This document shows, one piece after another, positions 18,415 through 26,663 of a DNA stretch of 64,000 nucleotides; position 1 is the first letter of the stretch; every line of letters begins with the position of its first letter. This DNA comes from Geomicrobium sp. JCM 19039 (lineage in GTDB: Bacteria; Bacillota; Bacilli; Bacillales; Marinococcaceae). The stretch lies in assembly GCF_000698145.1 (NCBI RefSeq), contig NZ_BAXB01000010.1, positions 1 to 64,000 on the forward strand, read 5' to 3'. The notes under the pieces were generated by a model, which worked only from the letters and a program-made list of their open reading frames with translations, was not told the DNA's origin and did no database searches. The position numbers and the translations under genes are program-made.

Positions 18415-19202
18415 GCTTCTTACGTTTGTTATTTATTGAATTGAACCGAATTCGTTTTCTGTTTCTCGCTCTCGTCGCCATTGTCGTTATTACACAATTT
18501 GCCCTCACGTTGCTGTTACCTCGCTATTGGGTAGGGCAAATCGAATCAGGAGAAATGATACCCTCTATAACTTTTACTTTTATCAATGTTTTTGAACATG
18601 GGATTTACAGCTTGTCGCTCGCATTGCCGGTGATTACGATCGGGCTATACATTTTCATCGTTTGGTATCGGGATTGGTTTGGTCAAGGCACGTTTATGAA
18701 ACGTCTACTCATGCTTCCGAGTAGCCGGATGAATGTGTTTGCAGCGAAGCTCGTGACAATTGTGCTGGTAACACTCGCTGTCGTAAGCATATACCGTCTC
18801 GTATTACCGTTGCAAATGGGGCTGTTTGAGTGGGTGCTCCCGAACTCTCTTTATGGTGGGCAAATTGAACCTTTTTATTTATTCCATAGTTTGAACTCAG
18901 CTTTAGCTATTGTTTATCCGCCGACGTTACTTGACTTCTTCGTTGTGTATGGATTAGGAATTACGCTTGTTTGTGTGCTATTTTCAGCGATTTTGTTTGA
19001 GAGGTCTTTTGGATTTATCGGGCTTGGCATAGGGGCCGCTTATGTCGTTGCAGCGTTCATGTTGTATGGAGTAGCGTCTCATTTCGTTGTACGTGTAAAC
19101 GGTATTGAATTATTACTAGTCATGCTTGGGGTTACTCTCGGCATTTGCGCCGTTAGCTTATTCGTTTCGAGATTCTTATTATTAAGAAAAGTTACCGTTT
19201 AG
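18411..19202 (+). CDS. ABC transporter permease-like membrane protein
   Basis: 263 residues with about six membrane helices, coupled by ATGA overlap to the ATPase. It has ABC-2-like topology, including an N-terminal LLFIELNRIRFLF segment before the first helix and a large loop between helices. The C-terminal helix ends in FVSRFLLLRKVTV. It is part of the YtrA-type operon. Confidence 0.8.
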   Translation: MSFLRLLFIELNRIRFLFLALVAIVVITQFALTLLLPRYWVGQIESGEMIPSITFTFINVFEHGIYSLSLALPVITIGLYIFIVWYRDWFGQGTFMKRLLMLPSSRMNVFAAKLVTIVLVTLAVVSIYRLVLPLQMGLFEWVLPNSLYGGQIEPFYLFHSLNSALAIVYPPTLLDFFVVYGLGITLVCVLFSAILFERSFGFIGLGIGAAYVVAAFMLYGVASHFVVRVNGIELLLVMLGVTLGICAVSLFVSRFLLLRKVTV

Positions 19203-19212
19203 GAGGAAAACG

Positions 19213-20241
19213 ATGAACCGCGCACTTGTTACGATAATAATCGCAGTTTTTACTGTAGGTGGAGTAATGTTTCACTACGTTCAAACCGCTACCATGTTTA
19301 GTAATATGCCAAGCTTTCAATTAGAAAATATCGAAGGAGATTCTTCTTTTACAGAGAAACTTAGTTATACCGGTAGAGTTGAAGGCAATCAATTCACCGA
19401 TGGGTTTATTTTTCATCCGAACACGGGTACACAATATAACGCTTCTCGGTCAATGATGTTTGATTACCAACGTGCAGCGCATCAGAGTACAGTTCGAGAT
19501 GAGCATGAAGCCTTGCAATATTTTTACGGTCCAATCTTTGAAAATGACCATTTTCTTGTAGGCGCCCAGTTTGAACATTTTCCAGATTCAGAAGGGATCG
19601 AGTTACGTGTGCAATTTGTCGATAAACAATCCGAAGATGATTGGAGAGTAACGATTCCGTCCCTTCCTTTGGACGAATGGGGGGATATTACAAATCTATA
19701 TGTTGAGAATGGGCATTTGTACATCTTGGCAAGAGTGGAAGACGAGAACCATCACCTAACGATTGACGTGAATCAACAAGAAGTGATTGATCATCAACAA
19801 CGCCCAGGTCATGCTTTCTCTCAATACGGATTGGGAATGGAGACGACGCATTCTCGTTCGGCTCTACTCACTGATGAAGGGATGGCTTTAGTATATGACC
19901 TTGTGGATGGTGAAGTGAAGGCAGAACTTGAACTTCCAGAAGAAGCAACGAGCGTCCATACCCTTTACGCTGGGGAAGATACGTTCTACTTATTATCCGA
20001 AGGAACGCTATGGAAGGAAAGTAACGGACAATTTGAAGAGGTCGTAACGATCAAACACGTTGACAATCCGCTCGTTACGGTCGTAAATGATCAGTTGTTT
20101 TCTCTGTCTGAACAAGATAACCAATCAGCGATCGTTGAAGTATTTGAAGCATCTTCTGGACAATTGGCATTTCGCGCTGACCTCGTGCCAGAGGACGAGT
20201 CGAGTCTAGACATCTATTACGGATACATGACGATACAATAA
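19213..20241 (+). CDS. membrane-anchored protein of unknown function, repeat-rich extracellular domain
   Basis: 342 residues. An N-terminal hydrophobic helix (about 5-25, no lipobox) anchors or exports the protein. The rest is a soluble beta-rich domain with recurring segments such as NDHFLVGAQF, NGHLYILARV, EDTFYLLSEG and NDQLFSLSEQ about 45-60 residues apart, which suggests a beta-propeller. It follows the permease by 10 bases with GGAGG upstream and is likely an accessory sensor or lipid-face component of the ABC system. I do not recognise the family. Confidence 0.65.
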   Translation: MNRALVTIIIAVFTVGGVMFHYVQTATMFSNMPSFQLENIEGDSSFTEKLSYTGRVEGNQFTDGFIFHPNTGTQYNASRSMMFDYQRAAHQSTVRDEHEALQYFYGPIFENDHFLVGAQFEHFPDSEGIELRVQFVDKQSEDDWRVTIPSLPLDEWGDITNLYVENGHLYILARVEDENHHLTIDVNQQEVIDHQQRPGHAFSQYGLGMETTHSRSALLTDEGMALVYDLVDGEVKAELELPEEATSVHTLYAGEDTFYLLSEGTLWKESNGQFEEVVTIKHVDNPLVTVVNDQLFSLSEQDNQSAIVEVFEASSGQLAFRADLVPEDESSLDIYYGYMTIQ

Positions 20242-20255
20242 GACGAGGGGGCACG

Positions 20256-21202
20256 ATGATGATTCAAGAGGCGATTCAAGATCGACACATTCCAGGTGCT
20301 GTTTTGTCCGTGGTGCATAATGGCATCGAAGTGTGCCATCGAGCGTATGGCAACCAAGTTGTTTTTCCTAAAGAAGAACAGATGGAAACAAATACACGGT
20401 TTGATATTGCCTCACTCACGAAGGTGACAGCGATGCTGCCTGTCACTCTTTTGCTCGTGGATGAGGGCAGACTTCAACTGGATACGTGCGTTCGAGACGT
20501 TTTTCCAACATTTCCTCACGAACGTGTGACCGTCCGGCATTTACTTAATCACACGTCAGGCTGGGCGCCGATCACTCTTTGAAGTATGCAGGCTACACAC
20601 GATCAGAAATGGTTAAAGATTTGTTGGAGCAACCCGTGCACGTTGAGCCTGGTGTTAAACGAGTATATAGTGACCTCGGCATGATGCTGCTTTACTTCCT
20701 GTGTGAAAAAATACTCAACAACGAGTTTGAATCTTATTTCTATGAACGGGTGACACAGCCGCTAGGTATGGATTGTACGTCGTTCAACCCGAAAACAAAA
20801 AAGAATATCGCTGCTACCGAGTACGATGAGAGGCACGGCACACATAAACGAGGCATTGTTCATGATGAAAAGGCAGAACAGATGGGTGGCATTAGTGGTC
20901 ATGCAGGCCTTTTCTCCACAGCGAAAGATTTGCAAAAGTACTTAGCCATTTATGAAACTCCTCGTAACGAGATCATTTCCAAGTCACTTATTGAGACTAG
21001 TTTTACCGGACTCGGATGGCAAATGTCGGGTCAAACATTTTCACATACAGGCTTTACGGGTGTAAATATGTGGTGTGATCCGGTAGAGAAACTACGTGTC
21101 GTGTTCTTGACAAATCGTGTACATTTCGGAAGAAGCTATAATCTCACGTTTTTGCGTGAGCAAATCAAAGAAGCTATATACAAAAAAATAGGCGGCGGAT
21201 GA
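20256..21202 (+). CDS. serine beta-lactamase-like hydrolase, frameshifted
   Basis: A class C beta-lactamase/PBP4-type serine hydrolase of about 315 residues. The SxxK nucleophile motif is SLTK (residue about 52), the Tyr motif is YSD in RVYSDLGMM, and the third motif is HTG in FSHTGFTG. The frame breaks near 20566, in the HTSG stretch before the Tyr motif. One base restores ADHSLKYAGYTRSE. It follows the ABC operon by 14 bases with GAGGGGG upstream. There is no signal peptide, so it probably acts on an intracellular ester or peptide. Confidence 0.8.
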
Positions 21203-21205
21203 ATG

Positions 21206-21233
21206 ACGCATCGATAAACGGACACATACAGTG
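21206..21233 (+). promoter_or_regulatory. candidate mother-cell (sigma-K type) promoter
   Basis: AC at 21206-21207 and CATACAGTG at 21225-21233 resemble the loose sigma-K consensus (AC, then CATA-N3-TA about 16 bases on), about 36 bases before the coat protein start. Such short signals arise by chance, so the call rests largely on the spore function of the gene. Confidence 0.3.
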
Positions 21234-21268
21234 GGAGTAAACGACAAAGCTGTTGGAGGGATTCGATT

Positions 21269-21520
21269 ATGTTCCCAAGAAGAAACCGTCACCCACATCA
21301 TCCCGTTCCGCCTCCGGGCATGTACCCGCCAGGACAAGAATTTATCGTGCCAGAAGTGTTCACTACCGAACAAAAACATGTGAAAAATCACGTGTATAAA
21401 TACGTTCCTGCACATCCAGAAACGCACAGTTACGCGCAGCAAACGGAAGTGAAACACTCGCATACGCCACCACCAATGGGACCACCCCCACGTCCGGGAC
21501 GACGCCCATTTCCTTGGTAG
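21269..21520 (+). CDS. CotD-like spore coat protein
   Basis: An 83-residue protein rich in Pro, His and Arg, with the central segment FIVPEVFTTEQKHVKNHVYKY followed by HPETHSYAQQ and a Pro-rich tail MGPPPRPGRRPF. Composition and the His-rich core match the CotD family of inner coat proteins. TTGGAGGG lies 8 bases before the ATG. It starts a run of genes for spore surface functions and is followed by a strong terminator. It is direct evidence that the organism makes endospores. Confidence 0.75.
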   Translation: MFPRRNRHPHHPVPPPGMYPPGQEFIVPEVFTTEQKHVKNHVYKYVPAHPETHSYAQQTEVKHSHTPPPMGPPPRPGRRPFPW

Positions 21521-21532
21521 GTGGACGACATG

Positions 21533-21557
21533 AACGATGCTTCGGCATCGTTTTTTT
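21533..21557 (+). terminator. rho-independent terminator after the coat gene
   Basis: AACGATGC (21533-21540), a TTCG tetraloop and GCATCGTT with a T run to 21557. Part of it overlaps the far-upstream open frame of the next gene, which supports the later start at 21594. Confidence 0.9.
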
Positions 21558-21593
21558 ACATCGTGTGATTTTGTTTTTAAAAGGTGGGGTAAG

Positions 21594-22499
21594 GTGAAAG
21601 TGTTGTACATCGGTGTGGATACGTCTCAATACGTCGACCGAAATTATTCCTATATTGAACAAGCATTAAATGAGAAGTGTGAACAATTTGCCGTGTGGCG
21701 AACGTCTGGGCATATTCAGTGGATATTGTCAAAAGTGACATTCGAGCCCGATTATATTTTGGTAGTGAATGATATTGGACCGACGTTTACGCCGAAGGTT
21801 ACGGGACTGAATCAAATCTCAATACCGTGTGGAATCATTGTGAATGATGTGCACCGCTTTACTGAAGTTCGAAAAAATTATTTGTTAAGACAACAGTTCG
21901 ATCAAGTGTTTTCTGTCGTCTCCGAAGGATTCCAACGTTTCTATCCCGATGTTTCCTTTGAATGGCTTCCTCATTTCGTCAATACAGACGTATTTTCTAG
22001 AGAAAATAAAAAAGACATCGACCTTTTGCTTACGGGGGCCGTTAGCGAAACGTATCCATTTAGACAGCACACCCTCGAACAGATCCAACACGTTCCTGCC
22101 TTTGTTCATTTCCCTCATCCAGGGTATAAAAACGTGGGCGATCACGTTGCTGGGGTCGGTTATGCTAAGCAGTTGCAAAGGGCGAAGATTAGCTTTGCTT
22201 GCCCGTCTGTATATGAATACCCAGTGAAGAAATACTTTGAAATCCCTGCAAGTGGCACCTTGTTAGTCGCACCTGAATGCAAAGATATTCGTCAACTCGG
22301 ATTTATTCCGTGGCAACATTATGTACCTGCTGATACGCATACCGTAAAATCGCGTACGTTATATTACTTGGCGAATGTAGAAGCTCGAATGAAAATCATT
22401 GATGAGGCATATCGTTGGGTGCGAGGGAATCATTCGCTAGAAGTAAGGGTGAATGAGCTCTATCAGCTAATAAAAGAGGGGACAAAAAAAGATGAGTGA
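21594..22499 (+). CDS. CgeB-like glycosyltransferase (spore maturation)
   Basis: About 301 residues. The GTG at 21594 has AAAGGTGG upstream, while upstream codons overlap a terminator. The C-terminal half (about 190-290) has the glycosyltransferase group-1 pattern of the CgeB family: YEYPVKKYFEIPASGTLLVAPE and then DEAYRWVRGNHSLEVRV. CgeB in B. subtilis is made late in the mother cell and helps mature the outermost spore layer. The stop overlaps the next acetyltransferase gene by 8 bases. Confidence 0.8.
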   Translation: MKVLYIGVDTSQYVDRNYSYIEQALNEKCEQFAVWRTSGHIQWILSKVTFEPDYILVVNDIGPTFTPKVTGLNQISIPCGIIVNDVHRFTEVRKNYLLRQQFDQVFSVVSEGFQRFYPDVSFEWLPHFVNTDVFSRENKKDIDLLLTGAVSETYPFRQHTLEQIQHVPAFVHFPHPGYKNVGDHVAGVGYAKQLQRAKISFACPSVYEYPVKKYFEIPASGTLLVAPECKDIRQLGFIPWQHYVPADTHTVKSRTLYYLANVEARMKIIDEAYRWVRGNHSLEVRVNELYQLIKEGTKKDE

Positions 22500-23151
22500 A
22501 ATCGGTACGAATGTTGTCATAAAAGAGGGAGCGGTCATCGGGAAGAACGTTGTGATCGGTGACAATACAGTGATCTATGAGGATGTGACCGTCGAAGACA
22601 ATGTAGTGATTGGTGCAAACAATGTGATCGGCATTCGCCCCGGTGGCAATAGCCGAATGCGAAAGTCAAATGAAAACGCCGATCGACTTGTTATACACTC
22701 AGGCACAAAGACGGGAAGCCTCGTTGCCTTGTATGCAGGTAGTCAAATCGGCAAACATTGTTTTTTAGGAGACTTGGCTAGTGTAAGGGAAAATGTCCGG
22801 ATTGGTAATGAAACAGTGATCGGGCGATCGGCCATTGTTGAGTTGAATACGGTTATTGGGAACCATTGTACGATACAAACGGGTGCTTATGTGACTGGGG
22901 ATACGACAATTGAAGATCATGTATTTCTTGGACCGTGCGTATCAATGAGCAACGATAAATATATGGGCGCAAAACCGTATGAGATGCAGGGCCCGACGAT
23001 TAAGAAAGGGGCTAAAATTGGCAACAATGCGACGTTGCTACCTGGAATTACGATTGGAGAAGAAGCGATCGTAGGGGCAGGTGCGGTTGTGACGAAAGAC
23101 GCTCGTGCACATACTACTGTTGCTGGTGTTCCTGCAAAACCGATCCGGTAA
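22492..23151 (+). CDS. hexapeptide-repeat N-acetyltransferase, WbpD-like
   Basis: A 219-residue left-handed beta-helix enzyme with many [IV]G-x4 hexapeptides (VIGKNVVIGDNTVIYEDVTV and so on) and C-terminal AKIGNNATLLPGITIG then VPAKPIR. Enzymes of this type acetylate the amino group at C3 of UDP-linked 2-acetamido-3-amino sugars using acetyl-CoA (WbpD/WlbB). The DegT aminotransferase, uronic-acid dehydrogenase and Gfo/Idh enzyme required for the rest of that pathway are 4-10 kb downstream. Maltose-type O-acetylation remains an alternative. Confidence 0.75.
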   Translation: MSEIGTNVVIKEGAVIGKNVVIGDNTVIYEDVTVEDNVVIGANNVIGIRPGGNSRMRKSNENADRLVIHSGTKTGSLVALYAGSQIGKHCFLGDLASVRENVRIGNETVIGRSAIVELNTVIGNHCTIQTGAYVTGDTTIEDHVFLGPCVSMSNDKYMGAKPYEMQGPTIKKGAKIGNNATLLPGITIGEEAIVGAGAVVTKDARAHTTVAGVPAKPIR

Positions 23152-23302
23152 AATTGTAGATCGGTTGAAAACGAGTCGCCCGTCAATTGATGGGGACTTG
23201 ATACTTATGTTTTAGTGTGATGTTGTTCAGCCCCGTTATTCTTTAGGAAAGCCTTATATTATGGTAAACTTACGATACTGTATATGAGAAGGAGGGACAT
23301 CG

Positions 23303-23608
23303 ATGTATATTGTAACTTCGACAGTCACCGTCCCAAAAGAAAAAACGGATGAAGTGATTGGCATCTATCAGAAACGCTCACGAAAAGTTGATCAAGCTCA
23401 AGGATTTCAATCGTTTCATCTCCTCCAAAATGATAAAAAGCCGGAAGAATTGACGGTTCATCTCATTTGGGATTCAAAGGAAGACTATATTCGCTGGGTA
23501 TCCAGTGATGAATATAAGGAAATTCATGATCTAGAGAAGAACTACCCTGACCAGGAACTGGCGTCGATCACTGCCCGTGTTGGAATGTTTTCAGTGGTCG
23601 CGACATGA
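23303..23608 (+). CDS. HmoA-like heme-degrading monooxygenase (ABM domain)
   Basis: 101 residues. The ABM-fold start MYIVTSTVTV, an Asn in the HLLQND turn, the WDSKEDYIRWVSSDEYKEIH segment with the two Trp and the His match the HmoA/IsdG pattern, in which Asn, Trp and His line the heme pocket. Such enzymes open heme to release iron, though other ABM proteins have different roles. GGAGGG precedes the ATG. It starts a four-gene operon, with an ATGA overlap to the next gene. A tetrapyrrole enzyme beside a cobalamin-binding protein is notable. Confidence 0.7.
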   Translation: MYIVTSTVTVPKEKTDEVIGIYQKRSRKVDQAQGFQSFHLLQNDKKPEELTVHLIWDSKEDYIRWVSSDEYKEIHDLEKNYPDQELASITARVGMFSVVAT

Positions 23609-23952
23609 ATGACACCCAAAAATCACAAATTGCTTTTCGTATTACGGAAGAAATTTATGAGGAGTACCCGTCTTTATGGCAAAAATTCGGTGATCATGGT
23701 CGCGCTCGCACAGAAGAAGACAACGTTCACCATCTTAACCATCTGTTGACCGCCTATGAAATGAAGCAGCCTCATTTCTTTGTTGAATACACCTCGTGGT
23801 TAAATACGGTGCTTACGAGTCGTAATGTAGGCACACACTTGATCATTGACAATTATCGACGGTTGGAACGCCACTTGAGTGGGAGTGTCCCGGAGGAGCA
23901 AGAGGTATTTTTTATGGATTGTTTAGCGCAAGGAAAAGCTGTTTTACAATGA
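23605..23952 (+). CDS. small helical protein of unknown function
   Basis: 115 residues, mostly helical, no membrane segment, with six His and the segment KFGDHGRARTEEDNVHHLNHLL followed by HFFVEYTSWLNTVLTSRN. It overlaps the monooxygenase gene by 4 bases and ends 9 bases before the cobalamin-binding gene. Coupling on both sides suggests a shared complex or signal path. I do not recognise the family. A sensor or globin-like stressosome module is possible but unproven. Confidence 0.65.
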   Translation: MNDTQKSQIAFRITEEIYEEYPSLWQKFGDHGRARTEEDNVHHLNHLLTAYEMKQPHFFVEYTSWLNTVLTSRNVGTHLIIDNYRRLERHLSGSVPEEQEVFFMDCLAQGKAVLQ

Positions 23953-23961
23953 GGTGTTCGT

Positions 23962-24627
23962 GTGGAAGCTCAAATTGAAAAACTGGCAGACCGATTGCTT
24001 GACGGTGATGAAGGAGAAGCAACGTCGATGATTCAGCATGCACTGCAGGCGATGGGGAAAATAGATGTGTTTGAGCAATTGATTACGCCCTCGATGTATC
24101 TTGTCGGCAAGCGTTGGGAGCGAAATGAAATCTCGGTGGCTGATGAACATTTAGCCACCGCAACCGTTGATTTTATCCTTACAGCTATAGAACAGGTTGA
24201 TCGTAAAGAATCCAGTCTTACAAATCGGAAAGTGCTTCTCTGTGGTGTCGAGGACGAACAGCATTACATCGGTCTAAAAATGGTCGGTTCTCTGTTTCGC
24301 GACCGAGGATGGAACGTCCGGAACCTCGGTCCTAACTTGCCGTTAAATCATTTACAGTCTTCTGCTGCGATATGGAAACCAGATGTGATTGTGCTCTCTA
24401 TTGCACTTTTGTACCGATTGCCCGTGCTTCATGAGTACGTTCGCTCATTGCTCACCTTGAACCATCGACCGTCTATTCTCATTGGCGGCCGTGTAGCTTA
24501 TGAGTATCAATTATCGGCGACGGAACTAGATCAAGTCGAGGTGATTGGAAGTTTACGGCAACTGGATGGTTGGCTTGATAACGGGAAAGTAGGGAAGGCA
24601 CATGCAAGAACGAATGACCAACCGTAA
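23962..24627 (+). CDS. cobalamin-binding sensor protein, CarH-like B12 module without DNA-binding domain
   Basis: 221 residues. The N-terminal four-helix cap domain (about 5-80) carries Trp52, Glu62 and His63 in a W-x9-EH signature, the motif that contacts adenosylcobalamin in the photoreceptor CarH. The Rossmann B12 domain (about 88-200) has Glu99-x-His101-x2-Gly104, then 41 residues, Ser146-x-Ala, 26 residues and GG at 175-176, matching the spacing of the classical E/DxHxxG...SxV...GG motif. His101 is the expected lower Co ligand. There is no MerR domain, so it must act through a partner, probably the STAS protein downstream, whose start it overlaps. GTG start after GAGGTG. Confidence 0.85.
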   Translation: MEAQIEKLADRLLDGDEGEATSMIQHALQAMGKIDVFEQLITPSMYLVGKRWERNEISVADEHLATATVDFILTAIEQVDRKESSLTNRKVLLCGVEDEQHYIGLKMVGSLFRDRGWNVRNLGPNLPLNHLQSSAAIWKPDVIVLSIALLYRLPVLHEYVRSLLTLNHRPSILIGGRVAYEYQLSATELDQVEVIGSLRQLDGWLDNGKVGKAHARTNDQP

Positions 24628-25372
24628 CTTGCCATTACCTACCTTTAAAATTGATAAGAATTTCGAGATTCTCGAGCGCTCTATGGAAGCAGAAGAAGTG
24701 TTCCGTCTTGAACGCTCCTTTTTAGCGCTCGTTGACGTAGAAAGTCAAGAAAAGGTTAGGGAATGGCTCAGGCCTGAGCATGAGCAAGTGAGTCTTGAAG
24801 TGAACATGCTTACGAGTAATGGAGAGCTCGTACTCGTAGATGTTTATGTAGGATGGGAAAGTGAGCTTCATGCTGAAGTTCTTGTGATTAAAAAAGACGA
24901 AGCGTTTTCCCGAGTGCTCGGGCAATTAACGAAGCTTCGTGCTCGACTTCAAGACACGAACATCGAGCTCATGCATGAAAAAGAACGACTCGAGTTGCTC
25001 GCAGAAGAAAACCGCCGTCTGTCTGCCCCATTTATTCCATTAAGTGAGGAAGTTGGGTTAGTACCCATGTTCGGTATGCTGGACAGAGAAAAAATACAGT
25101 CCATTGAAGTCAAATTGCTTCAAGAAATCTATGAAGATAGCGCCGACACGATTATTTTTGATTTTACAGCCTCTGGAGAAGTGACGAATGACGGAGTAAG
25201 AGCCTTAAAGTCAATGTTTAAGTCCCTCGCCATTATGGGATGTGAGTTGCTCATCGCCGGTGTCAATCAAGAGGTGGCAAGGTCTTTTAAACAATATGAA
25301 GTGCAAAAATGGAACATTAGCTTTATTCATTCCCTTGAGCGGGCGTTAAAAAGCATGGATGTGACTTCGTGA
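24602..25372 (+). CDS. STAS-domain signalling protein, RsbR-like
   Basis: 256 residues. The N-terminal part (about 15-105) looks PAS-like. A coiled-coil linker follows (LTKLRARLQDTNIELMHEKE), then a C-terminal STAS domain (about 140-250) starting FIPLSEEVGLVPMFGMLD. The core IIFDFTASGEVTNDGVRAL aligns with the RsbR phospho-site region, with Asn at the Thr171 position. A Ser in EVARSF sits where RsbR has Thr205. STAS proteins act in partner switching and stressosomes. It overlaps the cobalamin protein gene by 26 bases, so the two are probably made in fixed ratio. Confidence 0.82.
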   Translation: MQERMTNRNLPLPTFKIDKNFEILERSMEAEEVFRLERSFLALVDVESQEKVREWLRPEHEQVSLEVNMLTSNGELVLVDVYVGWESELHAEVLVIKKDEAFSRVLGQLTKLRARLQDTNIELMHEKERLELLAEENRRLSAPFIPLSEEVGLVPMFGMLDREKIQSIEVKLLQEIYEDSADTIIFDFTASGEVTNDGVRALKSMFKSLAIMGCELLIAGVNQEVARSFKQYEVQKWNISFIHSLERALKSMDVTS

Positions 25373-25462
25373 CGTTCATGCTTTTTGTTATGCGCAATTG
25401 ACTGTGTCGGCTACGTTATGAGCGCATACCGTATTGGAAACGGATAAAAGCGAGGGGAGCAA

Positions 25463-26591
25463 ATGAAGACGGTCTGTTTTGTCGTCACTGAACACCCGAT
25501 CAAAGATGCTCGGATTTTTCACCGCGAAGCAAAAAGTCTTGCACGAGCGGGTTACAATGTCACGATTCTTTCACCGTCTCAAGCTGCAGAACGTGAAGGA
25601 GTGCCTTTTCTCATTGATGAGATAACGATTATCCCTACGTGCCGGACCGCCTAAAAGATGACCAACACCGGTCTTTTGAATTGAGACACAACAAGACGCC
25701 CGATCTTCACTCGTACGACTAGGAATTAATGTAGGTGCCGATCTGTATCATGCCCATGAAATGGAGTCACTTCATGCGGCAGTTTTTATGAAGCGTGCAG
25801 TGTCTGGTGCTCGTTTAGTTTTTGATAGCCATGAACTATTCGTCGATCACCGTTCACTAACGAGCATCCGTAGACGTGAACAAAAAGAAGCATGGTTACG
25901 GCAAATGCTTGAAGAAACGGATGCAATTATTACGGTATCCCCTTCCATATCGGAATATTACAAAAACCTATCTTTTAAAGGGCCAATTGAAGTGATTGTA
26001 AACGCTCCACCATTCACTACGTCTGTGCACAAAAAGAAAACCTCACATCGAACGATCGGTTACGTAGGTATGGTTACTAAAGACAAAGGAAACTGGCAAA
26101 AGCTCGTCGATGTTGCTGAACAGTCGGGGTATTCCATCAAAATAATCGGTGGAGCACCGCGACATGAAACCGAACTGCTCGTTCCAGTTCATCTACAAAA
26201 CCGAATTGAGATGACCGGTTGGGTTGATTACGATCATATCCCTTTTGAACTTGAAGATGTCGACCTCGGCTGGATTGATATGAATACGAAACGATCAATG
26301 AACCGGTATTTTTCATTGCCAAATAAGTTTTTTAGCTTTTTAGATGCGGGCGTGCCTGTCATCGTGAACGATTGCTTAGAGATGAGAAAAGTGATTGAAA
26401 AAGAACGATGTGGGATCGTTATCCCAATGGAGAACCCGACGGCGATCGATTACACGAATGGCATGCTAAACGTTCGTGATGACCAATTGCAACGGATGGG
26501 TGAAAATGCACGCAGCTACATGCAGCGTTTGATGAGTTGGGAACACATGGAGCGGCGGTTACTCACACTATATGAAACGCTATTAGTATAG
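25463..26591 (+). CDS. glycosyltransferase family 4-type, two frameshifts
   Basis: The ATG at 25463 (GAGGGGAGC upstream) gives the N-terminal half MKTVCFVVTEHPIKDARIFH, then frame breaks near 25640 and 25725. With these repaired, the protein is about 375 residues. The C-terminal domain (25761-26591) shows RTIGYVGMVTKDKGNWQKLVD and FFSFLDAGVPVIVNDCLEMRKVI, typical of GT-B fold sugar-nucleotide binding. It precedes the nucleotide-sugar genes and probably adds a sugar in the spore-surface glycan. With two breaks it could be decayed, but the pattern equals that of other genes here. Confidence 0.7.
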
Positions 26592-26628
26592 ACACCTTTT
26601 TTCTAGAGATGTCCAAACCACGTGCATG

Positions 26629-26653
26629 CTCTTCACATATTGTAAGTGAAGAG
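26629..26653 (+). promoter_or_regulatory. inverted repeat with candidate mother-cell promoter
   Basis: CTCTTCAC and GTGAAGAG form a perfect 8-base inverted repeat around a 9-base centre. The centre includes CATATTGTA (26636-26644), which fits the sigma-K/sigma-E type -10 CATA-N3-TA. It is 20 bases before the dehydrogenase gene, so it may instead be a small operator. Confidence 0.35.
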
Positions 26654-26663
26654 GGTGATATGA

